A stretch of DNA of 23,241 nucleotides, taken from DAOTYH01 sp034435015 (GTDB lineage: Bacteria; Chloroflexota; Anaerolineae; Aggregatilineales; UBA3940). How positions within the stretch are numbered: position 1 is the first letter of the stretch; each line of letters starts with the position of its first letter. A model generated the notes under the pieces. The model saw only the letters and a list, made by a program, of their open reading frames with translations, searched no databases and had not been told where the DNA came from. This document shows positions 1 through 7,034 of the stretch, piece by piece. The position numbers and the translations under genes are program-made. The stretch lies in assembly GCA_034435015.1 (NCBI GenBank), contig DAOTYH010000099.1:1-23241 (forward strand). Direction: 5' to 3'.

Positions 1-62
1 TCAAGGTCTTTGACACGCTGGATGAGGCGCTGAGCTACGCACGCGCCGCGCTGAAGGGATAA
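1..62 (+). CDS. 3' end of a STAS-like (SpoIIAA-like) protein, partial
   Basis: Only the last 19 codons and the TAA stop (60-62) are inside the window; the frame starts at base 3. The encoded tail KVFDTLDEALSYARAALKG is almost identical to the C-terminus of the complete protein at 1208-1603, so this is a close paralogue. The identity continues a few bases past the stop codon (AAGGGCCGGACG in both), which points to a fairly recent tandem duplication. The rest of the gene lies left of the window. Confidence 0.85.
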   Translation, partial: KVFDTLDEALSYARAALKG

Positions 63-91
63 GGGCCGGACGACACACACAGGCCGGGAGA

Positions 92-130
92 CTCGATCCG
101 ACTCAGCCGAGGGGGCCGGGTCGGATCGAG
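92..130. terminator. Stem-loop between convergent genes, candidate bidirectional terminator
   Basis: CTCGATCCGAC (92-102) pairs perfectly with GTCGGATCGAG (120-130) around a 17-nt loop. It lies between the end of the plus-strand partial gene (stop 60-62) and the end of the minus-strand YceI gene (stop at 157). There is no clear T-tract, so termination is inferred from position and stem strength. Confidence 0.5.
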
Positions 131-156
131 GGAAACGGTTGGCGTGCGGAGCGCTG

Positions 157-915
157 TCAGCCCGCTACAGCCACGAACTCAAGCTCAAGGATAACCTGTT
201 CCTCGACGGAGGCTACCTGAGGCGGCAGTCTCAGGATGCTGATGTTGAAGTCGGCATACCGAATCTCCAGCGAGGCCAGCCCCTCTAAGCGCGTCTCGGA
301 TACCGGTGTGGCTGTCACGTTGAAGGTGACCTCGCGCGTCACGCCGTGAATGGTCAGCCTGCCGGTGATCTGGAAGTCAAAGCTCTGCCCGATGGTGACG
401 CTGTCCGGCAGGCCGCTGAGGGCGGTGGGCGTGAACTCGGCGTAACGGAAGGCCTCGTTGCCGGTCTCCAAGATCGTGCCGTGAATGGCGAGATTGCGGA
501 AGCTGTTGTCTGTGCGAAGGGTGCTCAGGTCAACGCGGATCGTGCCGACGGTGGTGTTGGCGGGGGTGTTGAAGTCGGGCGTCAGCGTGCCTTCGACATC
601 GTTCGTTGTGCCGATCACCGTTTTAGGTGCGCCGCTGAGTATCTCCCCAATGATGAAGCGTGCCTCTGACTCCTCTGGCACGAGGGAGAAGACCGGCAGG
701 CCGCCTGACGGCTCGGCGGCGGAAGCCCCCTCTTCTACTGCTGGAGGCGGATCGGTGGAAACTACAGCCGGCGATTGCTCCTCTGCGGCTGGTGCGGCCT
801 CAGTGATTTCCGCCGCCGGCGACGGCCCCTCCGCTGTCCCTGCGGCTGAACAGGCTGTCATGACCATCAACACCATAGCTGTTGCCCCCAGTAAGGGCCA
901 TTTGTATCTGCTCAT
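157..915 (-). CDS. YceI-domain lipoprotein
   Basis: The 252-residue product starts with a lipoprotein signal peptide: a basic/hydrophobic N-terminus, then MTAC with the lipidated Cys at residue 22. A low-complexity Ala/Pro/Glu linker follows (about 25-72). The rest resembles the YceI family, a lipocalin-like beta-barrel thought to bind isoprenoid or other hydrophobic ligands. The stretch GRLTIHGVTREVTFNVTA is the typical YceI signature, and TLRTDNSFRN with the following AIHG strand also fit. The start is supported by AGGAG about 10 nt upstream of the ATG. It is probably anchored on the outer face of the membrane. It lies between two paralogous STAS-like genes on the other strand, with no sign of an operon. 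Family assignment is firm; the ligand is unknown. Confidence 0.88.
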   Translation of the reverse strand: MSRYKWPLLGATAMVLMVMTACSAAGTAEGPSPAAEITEAAPAAEEQSPAVVSTDPPPAVEEGASAAEPSGGLPVFSLVPEESEARFIIGEILSGAPKTVIGTTNDVEGTLTPDFNTPANTTVGTIRVDLSTLRTDNSFRNLAIHGTILETGNEAFRYAEFTPTALSGLPDSVTIGQSFDFQITGRLTIHGVTREVTFNVTATPVSETRLEGLASLEIRYADFNISILRLPPQVASVEEQVILELEFVAVAG

Positions 916-1207
916 CTCTATCTGTCTCCTTTGGCAAAGAAGTTAATATCTAGAATATATCTCACCGGCGGGCAATCTGTTTCAGAATGGTGCAAAGGAA
1001 AAGCAGATCGTCCGGCCCTGCCGCATGTTTGGCCCGCCCTGAAGACTTCTCCCCCGCAGGGGCGGCTGTTTTGATTCACCGATGTATCAAAAAAGGCACA
1101 AGGGAATATGAAATCAGTATGGATTCCAGCGGCAAAGGATAGACTCCCCGATGATACCATGATACATCAGACGTATGAAGGCAAGTTTTCACTGAAAGGA
1201 GAAGGCC
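916..1207. promoter_or_regulatory. Divergent intergenic region between YceI gene and STAS-like gene
   Basis: This 292-bp gap must hold the promoters for two diverging genes. It is AT-rich next to the YceI gene (940-960). An 8-bp inverted repeat, GATGTATC (1081-1088) and GATACATC (1161-1168), brackets the region upstream of the STAS-like gene. I could not assign a convincing -35/-10 pair. Confidence 0.3.
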
Positions 1208-1603
1208 TTGAAGACCTACGAGATTGAGGTACTGCCCGACGAGCCGATCATGATCACCCGTATGCTGGAGGGGTACAAGGTTGATGTGGATATGCCGCAG
1301 TCGGATGCCGAGAGGCGGGCTATACTGGATCAGGCCGCCAAGCCGATGTTCCTGATCGTGGATGTGACACAACTGTCGCTCAGCATGGGTGACATCATCT
1401 CAGTGGCTAACAAGGGGGCACGCGGAGAACAGGCGCTGTGGCACCATCCGATGATCCGTGAGATGATCTTCGTCACCTCCAGCCCGGTGGTCGAGCTGGC
1501 TGTGCAGGGACTGGACAGCCCTGCCTTTGGCAACCTAAATGCCCGTATCTTTGGCACGCTGGATGAGGCGCTGAGCTATGCACGCGCCGCGCTGAAGGGG
1601 TAA
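1208..1603 (+). CDS. STAS-like (SpoIIAA-like) small protein
   Basis: A 131-residue soluble protein with no signal peptide or membrane segment. Alternating strands and helices (FLIVDVTQLSLS, EMIFVTSS, then the C-terminal helix TLDEALSYARAAL) fit a small STAS or SpoIIAA-like fold, the type used in anti-sigma antagonists and bacterial signalling. I assign the fold by pattern only; no phosphorylatable serine motif is certain. The start is TTG at 1208, favoured by a strong AAAGGAGAAGG site at 1195-1205 just upstream. A paralogue's tail lies at 1-62, so the genome carries at least two copies close together. Its partner and process are unknown. Confidence 0.7.
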   Translation: MKTYEIEVLPDEPIMITRMLEGYKVDVDMPQSDAERRAILDQAAKPMFLIVDVTQLSLSMGDIISVANKGARGEQALWHHPMIREMIFVTSSPVVELAVQGLDSPAFGNLNARIFGTLDEALSYARAALKG

Positions 1604-1630
1604 GGGCCGGACGGCTGGACGCGCAGGGGG

Positions 1631-1888
1631 TTATCCCCCTGCCACTGAGGGGATGACGGCCACCTGATCGCCGTCGCTGAGGACTGTCTCCTCAGGTGCG
1701 ATGACCCCGTTCAGGGCGGTGACCGGCTCCAGAGCCTCGTCAACTTCCAGCAGGCGCAGAACGTCCTCGATGCGCGAGCCGGAGGGCAGGTCAAGTTCCA
1801 GCCGGTTCATGATCCTGCCCTCGCGGTGGCGCAAGATGGAATGCAGGTGCACCGTGATCCGAATGGCGGGCGGGTCAGGGTGTGTCAT
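1631..1888 (-). CDS. MoaD/ThiS-like ubiquitin-fold protein (second copy)
   Basis: An 85-residue beta-grasp protein of the MoaD/ThiS sulfur-carrier type, ending in the canonical VAGG with a free Gly-Gly terminus. In this family the terminal glycine is adenylated and thiocarboxylated, then donates sulfur to make the molybdopterin dithiolene or other products. The ATG at 1888 overlaps the 3' end of the oxidoreductase gene by 14 bp, indicating translational coupling in one minus-strand operon. A longer reading frame to 1921 exists, but its extra N-terminus looks non-native. By context it may supply the pterin dithiolene for the tungsten cofactor of the neighbouring enzyme. Confidence 0.8.
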   Translation of the reverse strand: MTHPDPPAIRITVHLHSILRHREGRIMNRLELDLPSGSRIEDVLRLLEVDEALEPVTALNGVIAPEETVLSDGDQVAVIPSVAGG

Positions 1889-3593
1889 AGATGGTGTCGA
1901 GTTCCTCCGGCGAGACATCAAAGACCGCGCCGGTAGGGGGCAGAGCTTCTCTGGTCATCCACTCCGGGATGCGGTCGTCTGCCGGGGTGAAGCCGGCCAG
2001 ACGGTTGAACTCGCGCTCCAGCAGGATCGTCTGGCGGCCCAGCTCGCGCAGGAAGTCAGGGCCGACCCCCCATCCGTAGCGGGCATTGATCAGATCAGGG
2101 ACGATGGCCGGCTCCAGCGCAAAGCCGAAGCTCCCCATCACGCAGGCCCCCAATGAGTCGTAACCCGCCGTGTTGTACTGGATGCTGCGCGACAGCTCGA
2201 CCTGCACCGCCGGGTCGAGATGATCCACTTTGGCGCGGATGGTCAGGCCGGCAGTGTGATCAGCGCCCTGCGGCGAGGTGGCGTAGGTCACGCCCGTGCC
2301 TTTGATGGCACGCGGGTCATAGGCCGAGAAGGCCTGCCCTTTGACCACCGGCGCCCGCTTGACGCCCAGCACCTTGGCGGCAGCGGCCGCCCCGCTCCCG
2401 ATGATGCGCCCCAGCGGCGTCCCCTGACGCACCTCTTCGAGCAGTTCCAGCGCCCGTGCGCCGTCCCCCCACTGCATCAGGCCGGCCTCAGCGGCCACGC
2501 CGAGCGCCGCGCCTGTGTCAATGGTGTCAATGCCAATGTCATTGGCAAGGTCGTTCATCCGTGCAATGATGTCGGGGTCGTTGATGCCGAGGTTCGAACC
2601 CATCAGGCCGATGGTTTCATACTCCAGCGGCGTGACCAGCGTCTGGCCGTCGGGGCCGGCATACACGTTGGAACATTTGATGATGCACCCCGGCATACAG
2701 GCATGGGACACCAGCCCGCCGCGTGATTCGTTCAGGTCGTGGATGGTCTCCCCGCTGATCTTGTCGGCATCCTCGAAACTGCCTGCCGAGAAGTTACGGG
2801 TGGGGATGCCGCCGAAGGCGTTGCTCATCTTGACCATCGCCGCTGTGCCGTAGAAGGTGTAAATCTGGCTGGTCTGCGGATGCTCTTGCAGGCGGGCGAT
2901 ATAGCGCTTGGAGGCATCCTTGAACCCCTCGCGGTCCACGACCGGCGGCTGGTTACTGCGCGGGCAGTCAAAGACGATGGCCTTGAGATGCTTTGAACCC
3001 ATCACGGCCCCCAGCCCGCCCCGTGCTGAGATACGGGTCAGGTTGCGGTCGCTGTCTACGTGGGTGATGCCGGCGGTGAGGTACAGCCGTTCGCCGCCCG
3101 TCCCGATGGCCGAGATGCCGATCTTGGGGCCGAAGCGCTCCATCAGGCGGCGGCCTGTCTCTTTTAGCCCCAAGCCGATCAAGTCAGAGGCATCTTCCAG
3201 ATGTGCCCCCTCGGCGTTCACGTAGAGCAGTTTCCAGCTTCCGTCGGGGGGCGGCCCGCCTTCGACGATCAGGGCGTGCAGGCGGAGCCAGGCCATCTTC
3301 ATGCCGGTTGTGCCGCCCGCGTTGGCCTCCTTGACACCGCCGGTGAGGGGACTCTTGCCGCCCACCGAGATACGGTCTACACTGGACAGCATATGACCGA
3401 CCAGCAGGCCGGGCGCCCAGATCAGTTTGTTGCGCGGGCCAAGCGGATCGCACAGCGGCGGTACTTCGTCCAGCAGGAAGCGTGCTGTCAGCCCGCGTCC
3501 TCCCAGCCGTTGCCAGCCTTCGGGCACAGGCTCGTAACGCACCTCGCCGGTTTCCATGTTGATACGCAGAACCCTTGGGGATGTTGTGTCCAT
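1875..3593 (-). CDS. Tungsten-dependent aldehyde ferredoxin oxidoreductase family protein
   Basis: A 572-residue cytoplasmic member of the AOR family, which oxidises aldehydes to acids (or the reverse) with ferredoxin, using a tungsten bis-pterin and one [4Fe-4S] cluster. The N-terminal domain has the family blocks GGRGLTARFLLDE, SVGGKSPLTGG and ARGGLGAVMGSKHLKAI. Cluster ligands are visible as Cys299, Cys303 and Cys307 (CMPGCIIKC) plus Cys484 in the DxxGxC motif DSLGAC, which also carries a pterin-contacting Asp. Length is close to the usual value of about 600. I prefer the ATG at 3593, preceded by GGGAGAC with 7-nt spacing, over the TTG at 3629. It is flanked in the same operon by two MoaD-like genes. 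The substrate cannot be told from sequence. Confidence 0.93.
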   Translation of the reverse strand: MDTTSPRVLRINMETGEVRYEPVPEGWQRLGGRGLTARFLLDEVPPLCDPLGPRNKLIWAPGLLVGHMLSSVDRISVGGKSPLTGGVKEANAGGTTGMKMAWLRLHALIVEGGPPPDGSWKLLYVNAEGAHLEDASDLIGLGLKETGRRLMERFGPKIGISAIGTGGERLYLTAGITHVDSDRNLTRISARGGLGAVMGSKHLKAIVFDCPRSNQPPVVDREGFKDASKRYIARLQEHPQTSQIYTFYGTAAMVKMSNAFGGIPTRNFSAGSFEDADKISGETIHDLNESRGGLVSHACMPGCIIKCSNVYAGPDGQTLVTPLEYETIGLMGSNLGINDPDIIARMNDLANDIGIDTIDTGAALGVAAEAGLMQWGDGARALELLEEVRQGTPLGRIIGSGAAAAAKVLGVKRAPVVKGQAFSAYDPRAIKGTGVTYATSPQGADHTAGLTIRAKVDHLDPAVQVELSRSIQYNTAGYDSLGACVMGSFGFALEPAIVPDLINARYGWGVGPDFLRELGRQTILLEREFNRLAGFTPADDRIPEWMTREALPPTGAVFDVSPEELDTIYDTP

Positions 3594-3629
3594 AGATGTC
3601 GTCTCCCGATCATTGTGAAGAGGGCGCAA

Positions 3630-3905
3630 TCAGAGTTGCCCGCCCGCAATGGGCGGGAAAATAGCTACTGAGTCGGTCTCAGACAGCGGGGTGTTCAGGC
3701 CCTCGCCCAGCGTGATGTCCCGTCCGTTGACGGTCACCCGTACAAAGGATACCAGCTCACTGTCTGACTGAAAGATCAGCTCACACAGGTCAGGGTGTCT
3801 GTCACACAAGGCTGTCAGTACCTCGTGGACGGTCGTGCCGGGCAGGTTGAACCGATCTATAGGCGAGCGCAACCGCAGACCGCCAAGCAATCTGACCTCT
3901 GGCAT
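3630..3905 (-). CDS. MoaD/ThiS-like ubiquitin-fold protein with C-terminal extension (GG-QL)
   Basis: A 91-residue beta-grasp protein, first gene of the minus-strand oxidoreductase operon. The fold markers are an N-terminal strand, the helix TVHEVLTALCDRHPDL, the strand VRVTVNGRDI and the C-terminal DSVAIFPPIAGG. Unlike the second copy (1631-1888), Gly-Gly is followed by two more residues, Gln-Leu, so the carrier tail is not exposed as translated. In other pro-forms of this family (for example QbsE) a JAMM peptidase removes the extra residues before activation. The ATG is preceded by AAAGG with suitable spacing. It ends 36 bp before the oxidoreductase start. Confidence 0.82.
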   Translation of the reverse strand: MPEVRLLGGLRLRSPIDRFNLPGTTVHEVLTALCDRHPDLCELIFQSDSELVSFVRVTVNGRDITLGEGLNTPLSETDSVAIFPPIAGGQL

Positions 3906-3990
3906 AACCTGCCTTTCACTATCCTCAATGATTTATTCGTCTGTTCAATATTGTGGCTCTGATCGGCTGTGCAGGCAAAGATGAGTGAGC

Positions 3991-4013
3991 GGGGTCTCCT
4001 TCTGAGAGACCCC
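3991..4013. terminator. Stem-loop downstream of the hydroxylase gene / in the leader of the AOR operon
   Basis: GGGGTCTC (3991-3998) pairs perfectly with GAGACCCC (4006-4013) around a 7-nt loop. It lies about 95 nt past the stop of the minus-strand hydroxylase gene and about 85 nt before the start of the oxidoreductase operon on the same strand. It may be a terminator or an attenuator; there is no T-tract. Confidence 0.4.
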
Positions 4014-4107
4014 TGTTGTAAAGCGCTGTGGTTGTATCCCTGCACGCGGGTAACCGTCAGCGATAAGGCTTGAAGGACATGCCCTCTATGACAATGACAA
4101 TGTTCCC

Positions 4108-4755
4108 CTATTCACTTGTCCCCGCTGTGCCAAAGACCCAGTCCCACAGGGGCGAACTCACGCCAAAACGGGTGGCCGGGTCTTTGTAGTGGTGCATCAT
4201 ATGGTGGCGCTTGAGGAACTTGGCGTAGCCGGAGCGCATCGGGAAGTGGTGCGTGGCGTAATGGGTCATGTCGTACAGCAGATAGCCGACGATGAAGCCG
4301 GCCATCAGCGGGTTGACCCACTCAGGCGCTTTCAGCAGGACGGCCAGCACCCCATAGAACAGGCCGTAGAACAGCGCCGCCAGCGGGATGCTGACCGGCA
4401 AGGGCATCACTAAGCGGGTTTTGGCCTGCGGCTGGGCATGGTGGACGCCGTGAAACAGGAAGAAGATACGCTCGGCACGCGGACTGCGCGGCTGGTAGTG
4501 GAACAAGAAACGATGCAGGAGGTATTCTGCCAGCGTCCACAAGAACAGGCCGGCCACTGCCCCCGCCGGGATATGCCACGGGAAGCCCGGCCCGACTGCC
4601 GTCAGGGCGGCATAGACCAGCAGAAAGACGGCTACCGGCACCCACATCACCAGCACGGTGATCGGGCTGATGTGCGTGAAGAACTCCAGAAAGTCGGACT
4701 TGAACAGCCGCATGGGTACGGGATCAGGGCTGGTGTCTATCGGCAGGGGACTCAT
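4108..4755 (-). CDS. Fatty acid hydroxylase / sterol desaturase superfamily membrane protein
   Basis: A 215-residue integral membrane di-iron oxygenase-type protein. About four hydrophobic segments are visible (roughly 32-54, 62-80, 118-141, 148-162). The histidine clusters of the superfamily are complete: HRFLFH (81-86), HGVHH (102-106), HYATHH (165-170) and HHMMHH (184-189). These would bind the two irons. The pattern is closest to fatty-acid 2-hydroxylase-type proteins, which hydroxylate acyl chains of membrane lipids. The ATG at 4755 follows AGGAGG with good spacing. The next gene (4875) diverges from it. Family assignment is firm; the lipid substrate is inferred. Confidence 0.88.
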   Translation of the reverse strand: MSPLPIDTSPDPVPMRLFKSDFLEFFTHISPITVLVMWVPVAVFLLVYAALTAVGPGFPWHIPAGAVAGLFLWTLAEYLLHRFLFHYQPRSPRAERIFFLFHGVHHAQPQAKTRLVMPLPVSIPLAALFYGLFYGVLAVLLKAPEWVNPLMAGFIVGYLLYDMTHYATHHFPMRSGYAKFLKRHHMMHHYKDPATRFGVSSPLWDWVFGTAGTSE

Positions 4756-4861
4756 GGCGTTCCTCCTATCAGGATAAGATTGCTCTCATTTTACCAGCCT
4801 TTCGCCGGAGTGAGAAGCCCTGTGACTGTCCTTCCCCCTGTTTTCCTCCGTAGCTGTGCGT

Positions 4862-4874
4862 TATACTTTCTGCC
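4862..4874 (+). promoter_or_regulatory. -10 element giving a probable leaderless start for the SH3 lipoprotein
   Basis: TATACT at 4862-4867 ends 7 nt before the ATG at 4875, so transcription would start at or next to the initiation codon. No Shine-Dalgarno sequence precedes this ATG, unlike most other genes here. The -35 region is weak. Confidence 0.45.
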
Positions 4875-6479
4875 ATGTTGACCGTAATCCCGGCTGTCCG
4901 CCGCCGGGCCTGTCTGCCGGCTCTGGCGGTGTGCATGATTGTTTTGTCGGCCTGCGGCGTGCTGGGCGGCTCGTCCCCACAGGCCGCCGAGGCCGTCGCC
5001 AATGTGAATGGGCTGGCCCGCGTTCAGAGCGCGGCGGGCGCAGTGGACTTCCAGATCACATCGGGGTTGAGCGGGGAGTACCTGCCCGGCGTGCGCGTCC
5101 GTGTGGCCGTTGTCGGCAGGACGCGCCTAATGCTGGCCGAAGACCCCACCAACGTCTACCTGCCCGTTGCTGTGCCGCTGGCCGGTGAGGCAACCGTCCG
5201 GCGGCTGGTGATGCCGCCCAAGACGGTGCTCAACTACAACATCGCCACCGCCGCCGGCCCGCTTGATCTGGGCGACCTAGAGCCGCTTGGCACGCTGTCT
5301 GAGGCCGACCTGCGGGCGCGGCTGTCTGCCGGCCCGGATCGGGCGGTGCTGATCTACCTGTACAACCCCGTCCGACCGCTGGCGCTGACCGGCGCGGCAT
5401 TGGAGGCCTACGCTGTCCCCTTTGATAACGTCATGGTGCTGAAGGCATCCGGCGAGCCAGCCGATGCCGAGCTGGCGCTGTTGATTGTCGGGCTGAGCCG
5501 CGAGGCCTACGCCGCCTGGGAACACCGCAACGTGGACCGCTATCTGGCGGGCCGCATCGGCGCACCGCCTGATGTAGACTTGTACAGCGACCTGGCCTTC
5601 CTATGGGCCTACCCCGTGTTCGAGGTGTCGCCGCCTGACGCGGCGTTGTCGCTGGGTGAGGGCAATATGGTCACCCTGCGCGTGAGCTGGCGCTCGCGCA
5701 ACCCCGACCCGCCCGCCCCGTGGAGCCTCTTCGTCTCGGTGGACAACCCGGCGGTGACGGTCGTGCCGGAGGCGTTCGGGCTGGGGCCGGATCAGCCGCC
5801 GCAGGAGATCACGCTGACTGTCAACCGGCAGGGGCTGGCCGTGGGCGACTACAGCGTGCGGGTGTACATCCAGCCCTTCAGCGAGGTGTTTGGGCTGATC
5901 CAGCAGGGCGTTGAGCGCACGCTCACCTTCACCGTGGCGGCGGCGCCGCCCACCCCGACGCCGGGGCCAAGCGTGAGCAGTCTGTACGTTGCGCCTTCTG
6001 CGCCGCGTCAGGGCGATATGCTGTCCATCGCGGCAGAGGGGTTCACACCGCGCGAGCCGGTGCTGGTTGAGTTCACGGGCGCCGAGTACACCTTCCGCGA
6101 TGCCCTGCCGGTAGCTGATGCGGGCGGGGCCTTCACCTATCAGATTGACCTGACCAGCGTTCCGCCTGGGGAATACACCCTCCGCCTGACCGGCACACAG
6201 AGCGCCGTCACCGGCATCCGGACGATCAGCGTCGGGGTGAGGGTGGCCGATGCCATCGTCAACACGGATGAACTCAACGTGCGTTACGGGCCGGGCTATG
6301 ACTATCCGGTGCTGGAGGTGCTGGTGCGCGGCGATCAACTGGAGGTGATCGGCACAAACGCCGACGATAGCTGGATCGAGGTGATCACGGCGACGGGTGT
6401 GCGCGGCTGGGTGGTGACCGATCTGGTGACACTGAACATTGACCTCTCGACCGTGCCGTGGAATCCCAACGTGCCGTGA
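4875..6479 (+). CDS. Multi-domain lipoprotein with Ig-like domains and a C-terminal SH3b domain
   Basis: The 534-residue exported protein begins with a lipoprotein signal peptide, LSAC with Cys27 as the lipidated residue. The first ~240 residues are mixed alpha/beta of unknown type. A beta-rich Ig-like region follows (about 250-355), then a PTPTPGPS linker, a second beta-sandwich domain (about 370-455) and a bacterial SH3 domain (about 460-522; NVRYGPGYDYPVLEVLVRG and GVRGWVVTD). SH3b domains commonly bind peptidoglycan or other wall polymers, so a surface-tethering role is likely. Proline-threonine linkers of this kind are frequent in Chloroflexota surface proteins. The start has no ribosome-binding site but sits just below a TATACT box. 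Confidence 0.8.
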   Translation: MLTVIPAVRRRACLPALAVCMIVLSACGVLGGSSPQAAEAVANVNGLARVQSAAGAVDFQITSGLSGEYLPGVRVRVAVVGRTRLMLAEDPTNVYLPVAVPLAGEATVRRLVMPPKTVLNYNIATAAGPLDLGDLEPLGTLSEADLRARLSAGPDRAVLIYLYNPVRPLALTGAALEAYAVPFDNVMVLKASGEPADAELALLIVGLSREAYAAWEHRNVDRYLAGRIGAPPDVDLYSDLAFLWAYPVFEVSPPDAALSLGEGNMVTLRVSWRSRNPDPPAPWSLFVSVDNPAVTVVPEAFGLGPDQPPQEITLTVNRQGLAVGDYSVRVYIQPFSEVFGLIQQGVERTLTFTVAAAPPTPTPGPSVSSLYVAPSAPRQGDMLSIAAEGFTPREPVLVEFTGAEYTFRDALPVADAGGAFTYQIDLTSVPPGEYTLRLTGTQSAVTGIRTISVGVRVADAIVNTDELNVRYGPGYDYPVLEVLVRGDQLEVIGTNADDSWIEVITATGVRGWVVTDLVTLNIDLSTVPWNPNVP

Positions 6480-6548
6480 GAGGGGCGGTCATCTGTGACC
6501 GTGTTACCGTCATCAGGAGATAGGGCAACACCCAACAGGAGGACTGCT

Positions 6549-6938
6549 GTGAGCCGTCAACGGCGGGTGATATGGCTTGTCGGGGCGATCTTGGCTGTGC
6601 TGACGGCCTGTGCGGTTCTCGTGCTTGTCGAGAGCCAAACTAAGTTTGTCAGGCGGCTGGTGGATAACGTTCTGTATGACAACCGAAACCATTACCTTCC
6701 CTGTGAGCAACTGCCCCCGCTCGCGGAGGTCGAAAGGGTGCTGGAGGAACATCAGGATGTCATCCAGCGGATCGAGGCGGTCAACCCCGGCTACGTGGGG
6801 GTGGAGGTCAGTGTCTGCGAGGGGGGGAATGCTGACATCACCTTCTGGTACGGCACTCATGCCGAGCGGAAGGCCATCGAGCAGATCATCGGCAGTGACA
6901 CTTTCTTCGGTGTGCCGTATAATTTGAACAATCGTTAG
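6549..6938 (+). CDS. Small membrane-anchored protein of unknown function
   Basis: A 129-residue protein. The start is GTG at 6549, chosen because AGGAGG (6537-6542) sits 6 nt upstream; the frame is also open from a GTG at 6495 that lacks such a site. A single hydrophobic segment (about residues 7-27) contains LTAC, but hydrophobicity continues past the Cys, so a signal anchor is more likely than a lipoprotein. The outer part has two cysteines (LPCEQL and VSVCEGG) that could form a disulfide, and a short alpha/beta domain ending VPYNLNNR. It follows the SH3 lipoprotein by 69 bp on the same strand and may be co-transcribed. I do not recognise the family. Confidence 0.65.
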   Translation: MSRQRRVIWLVGAILAVLTACAVLVLVESQTKFVRRLVDNVLYDNRNHYLPCEQLPPLAEVERVLEEHQDVIQRIEAVNPGYVGVEVSVCEGGNADITFWYGTHAERKAIEQIIGSDTFFGVPYNLNNR

Positions 6939-6950
6939 GGCAGGGAGGGG

Positions 6951-6981
6951 GCCTGCGGCATACCGCTTGCGCAACGCAGGC
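6951..6981. terminator. Weak stem-loop before the restriction-modification operon
   Basis: GCCTGCG (6951-6957) pairs with CGCAGGC (6975-6981) around a 17-nt loop, just after the stop of the preceding gene. It could end that transcript; no T-tract follows. Confidence 0.3.
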
Positions 6982-7034
6982 AGGCTTAGTATGAGCGCGG
7001 GCTTTAGCCATTAGACGTGGAGCATAATTGCGGG

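Noticed and set aside
3906..4107. Molybdenum/tungsten cofactor riboswitch before the AOR operon
   Set aside because: Only one simple hairpin (3991-4013) is visible; I could not find the multi-stem architecture or the conserved core of a Moco/Tuco riboswitch.
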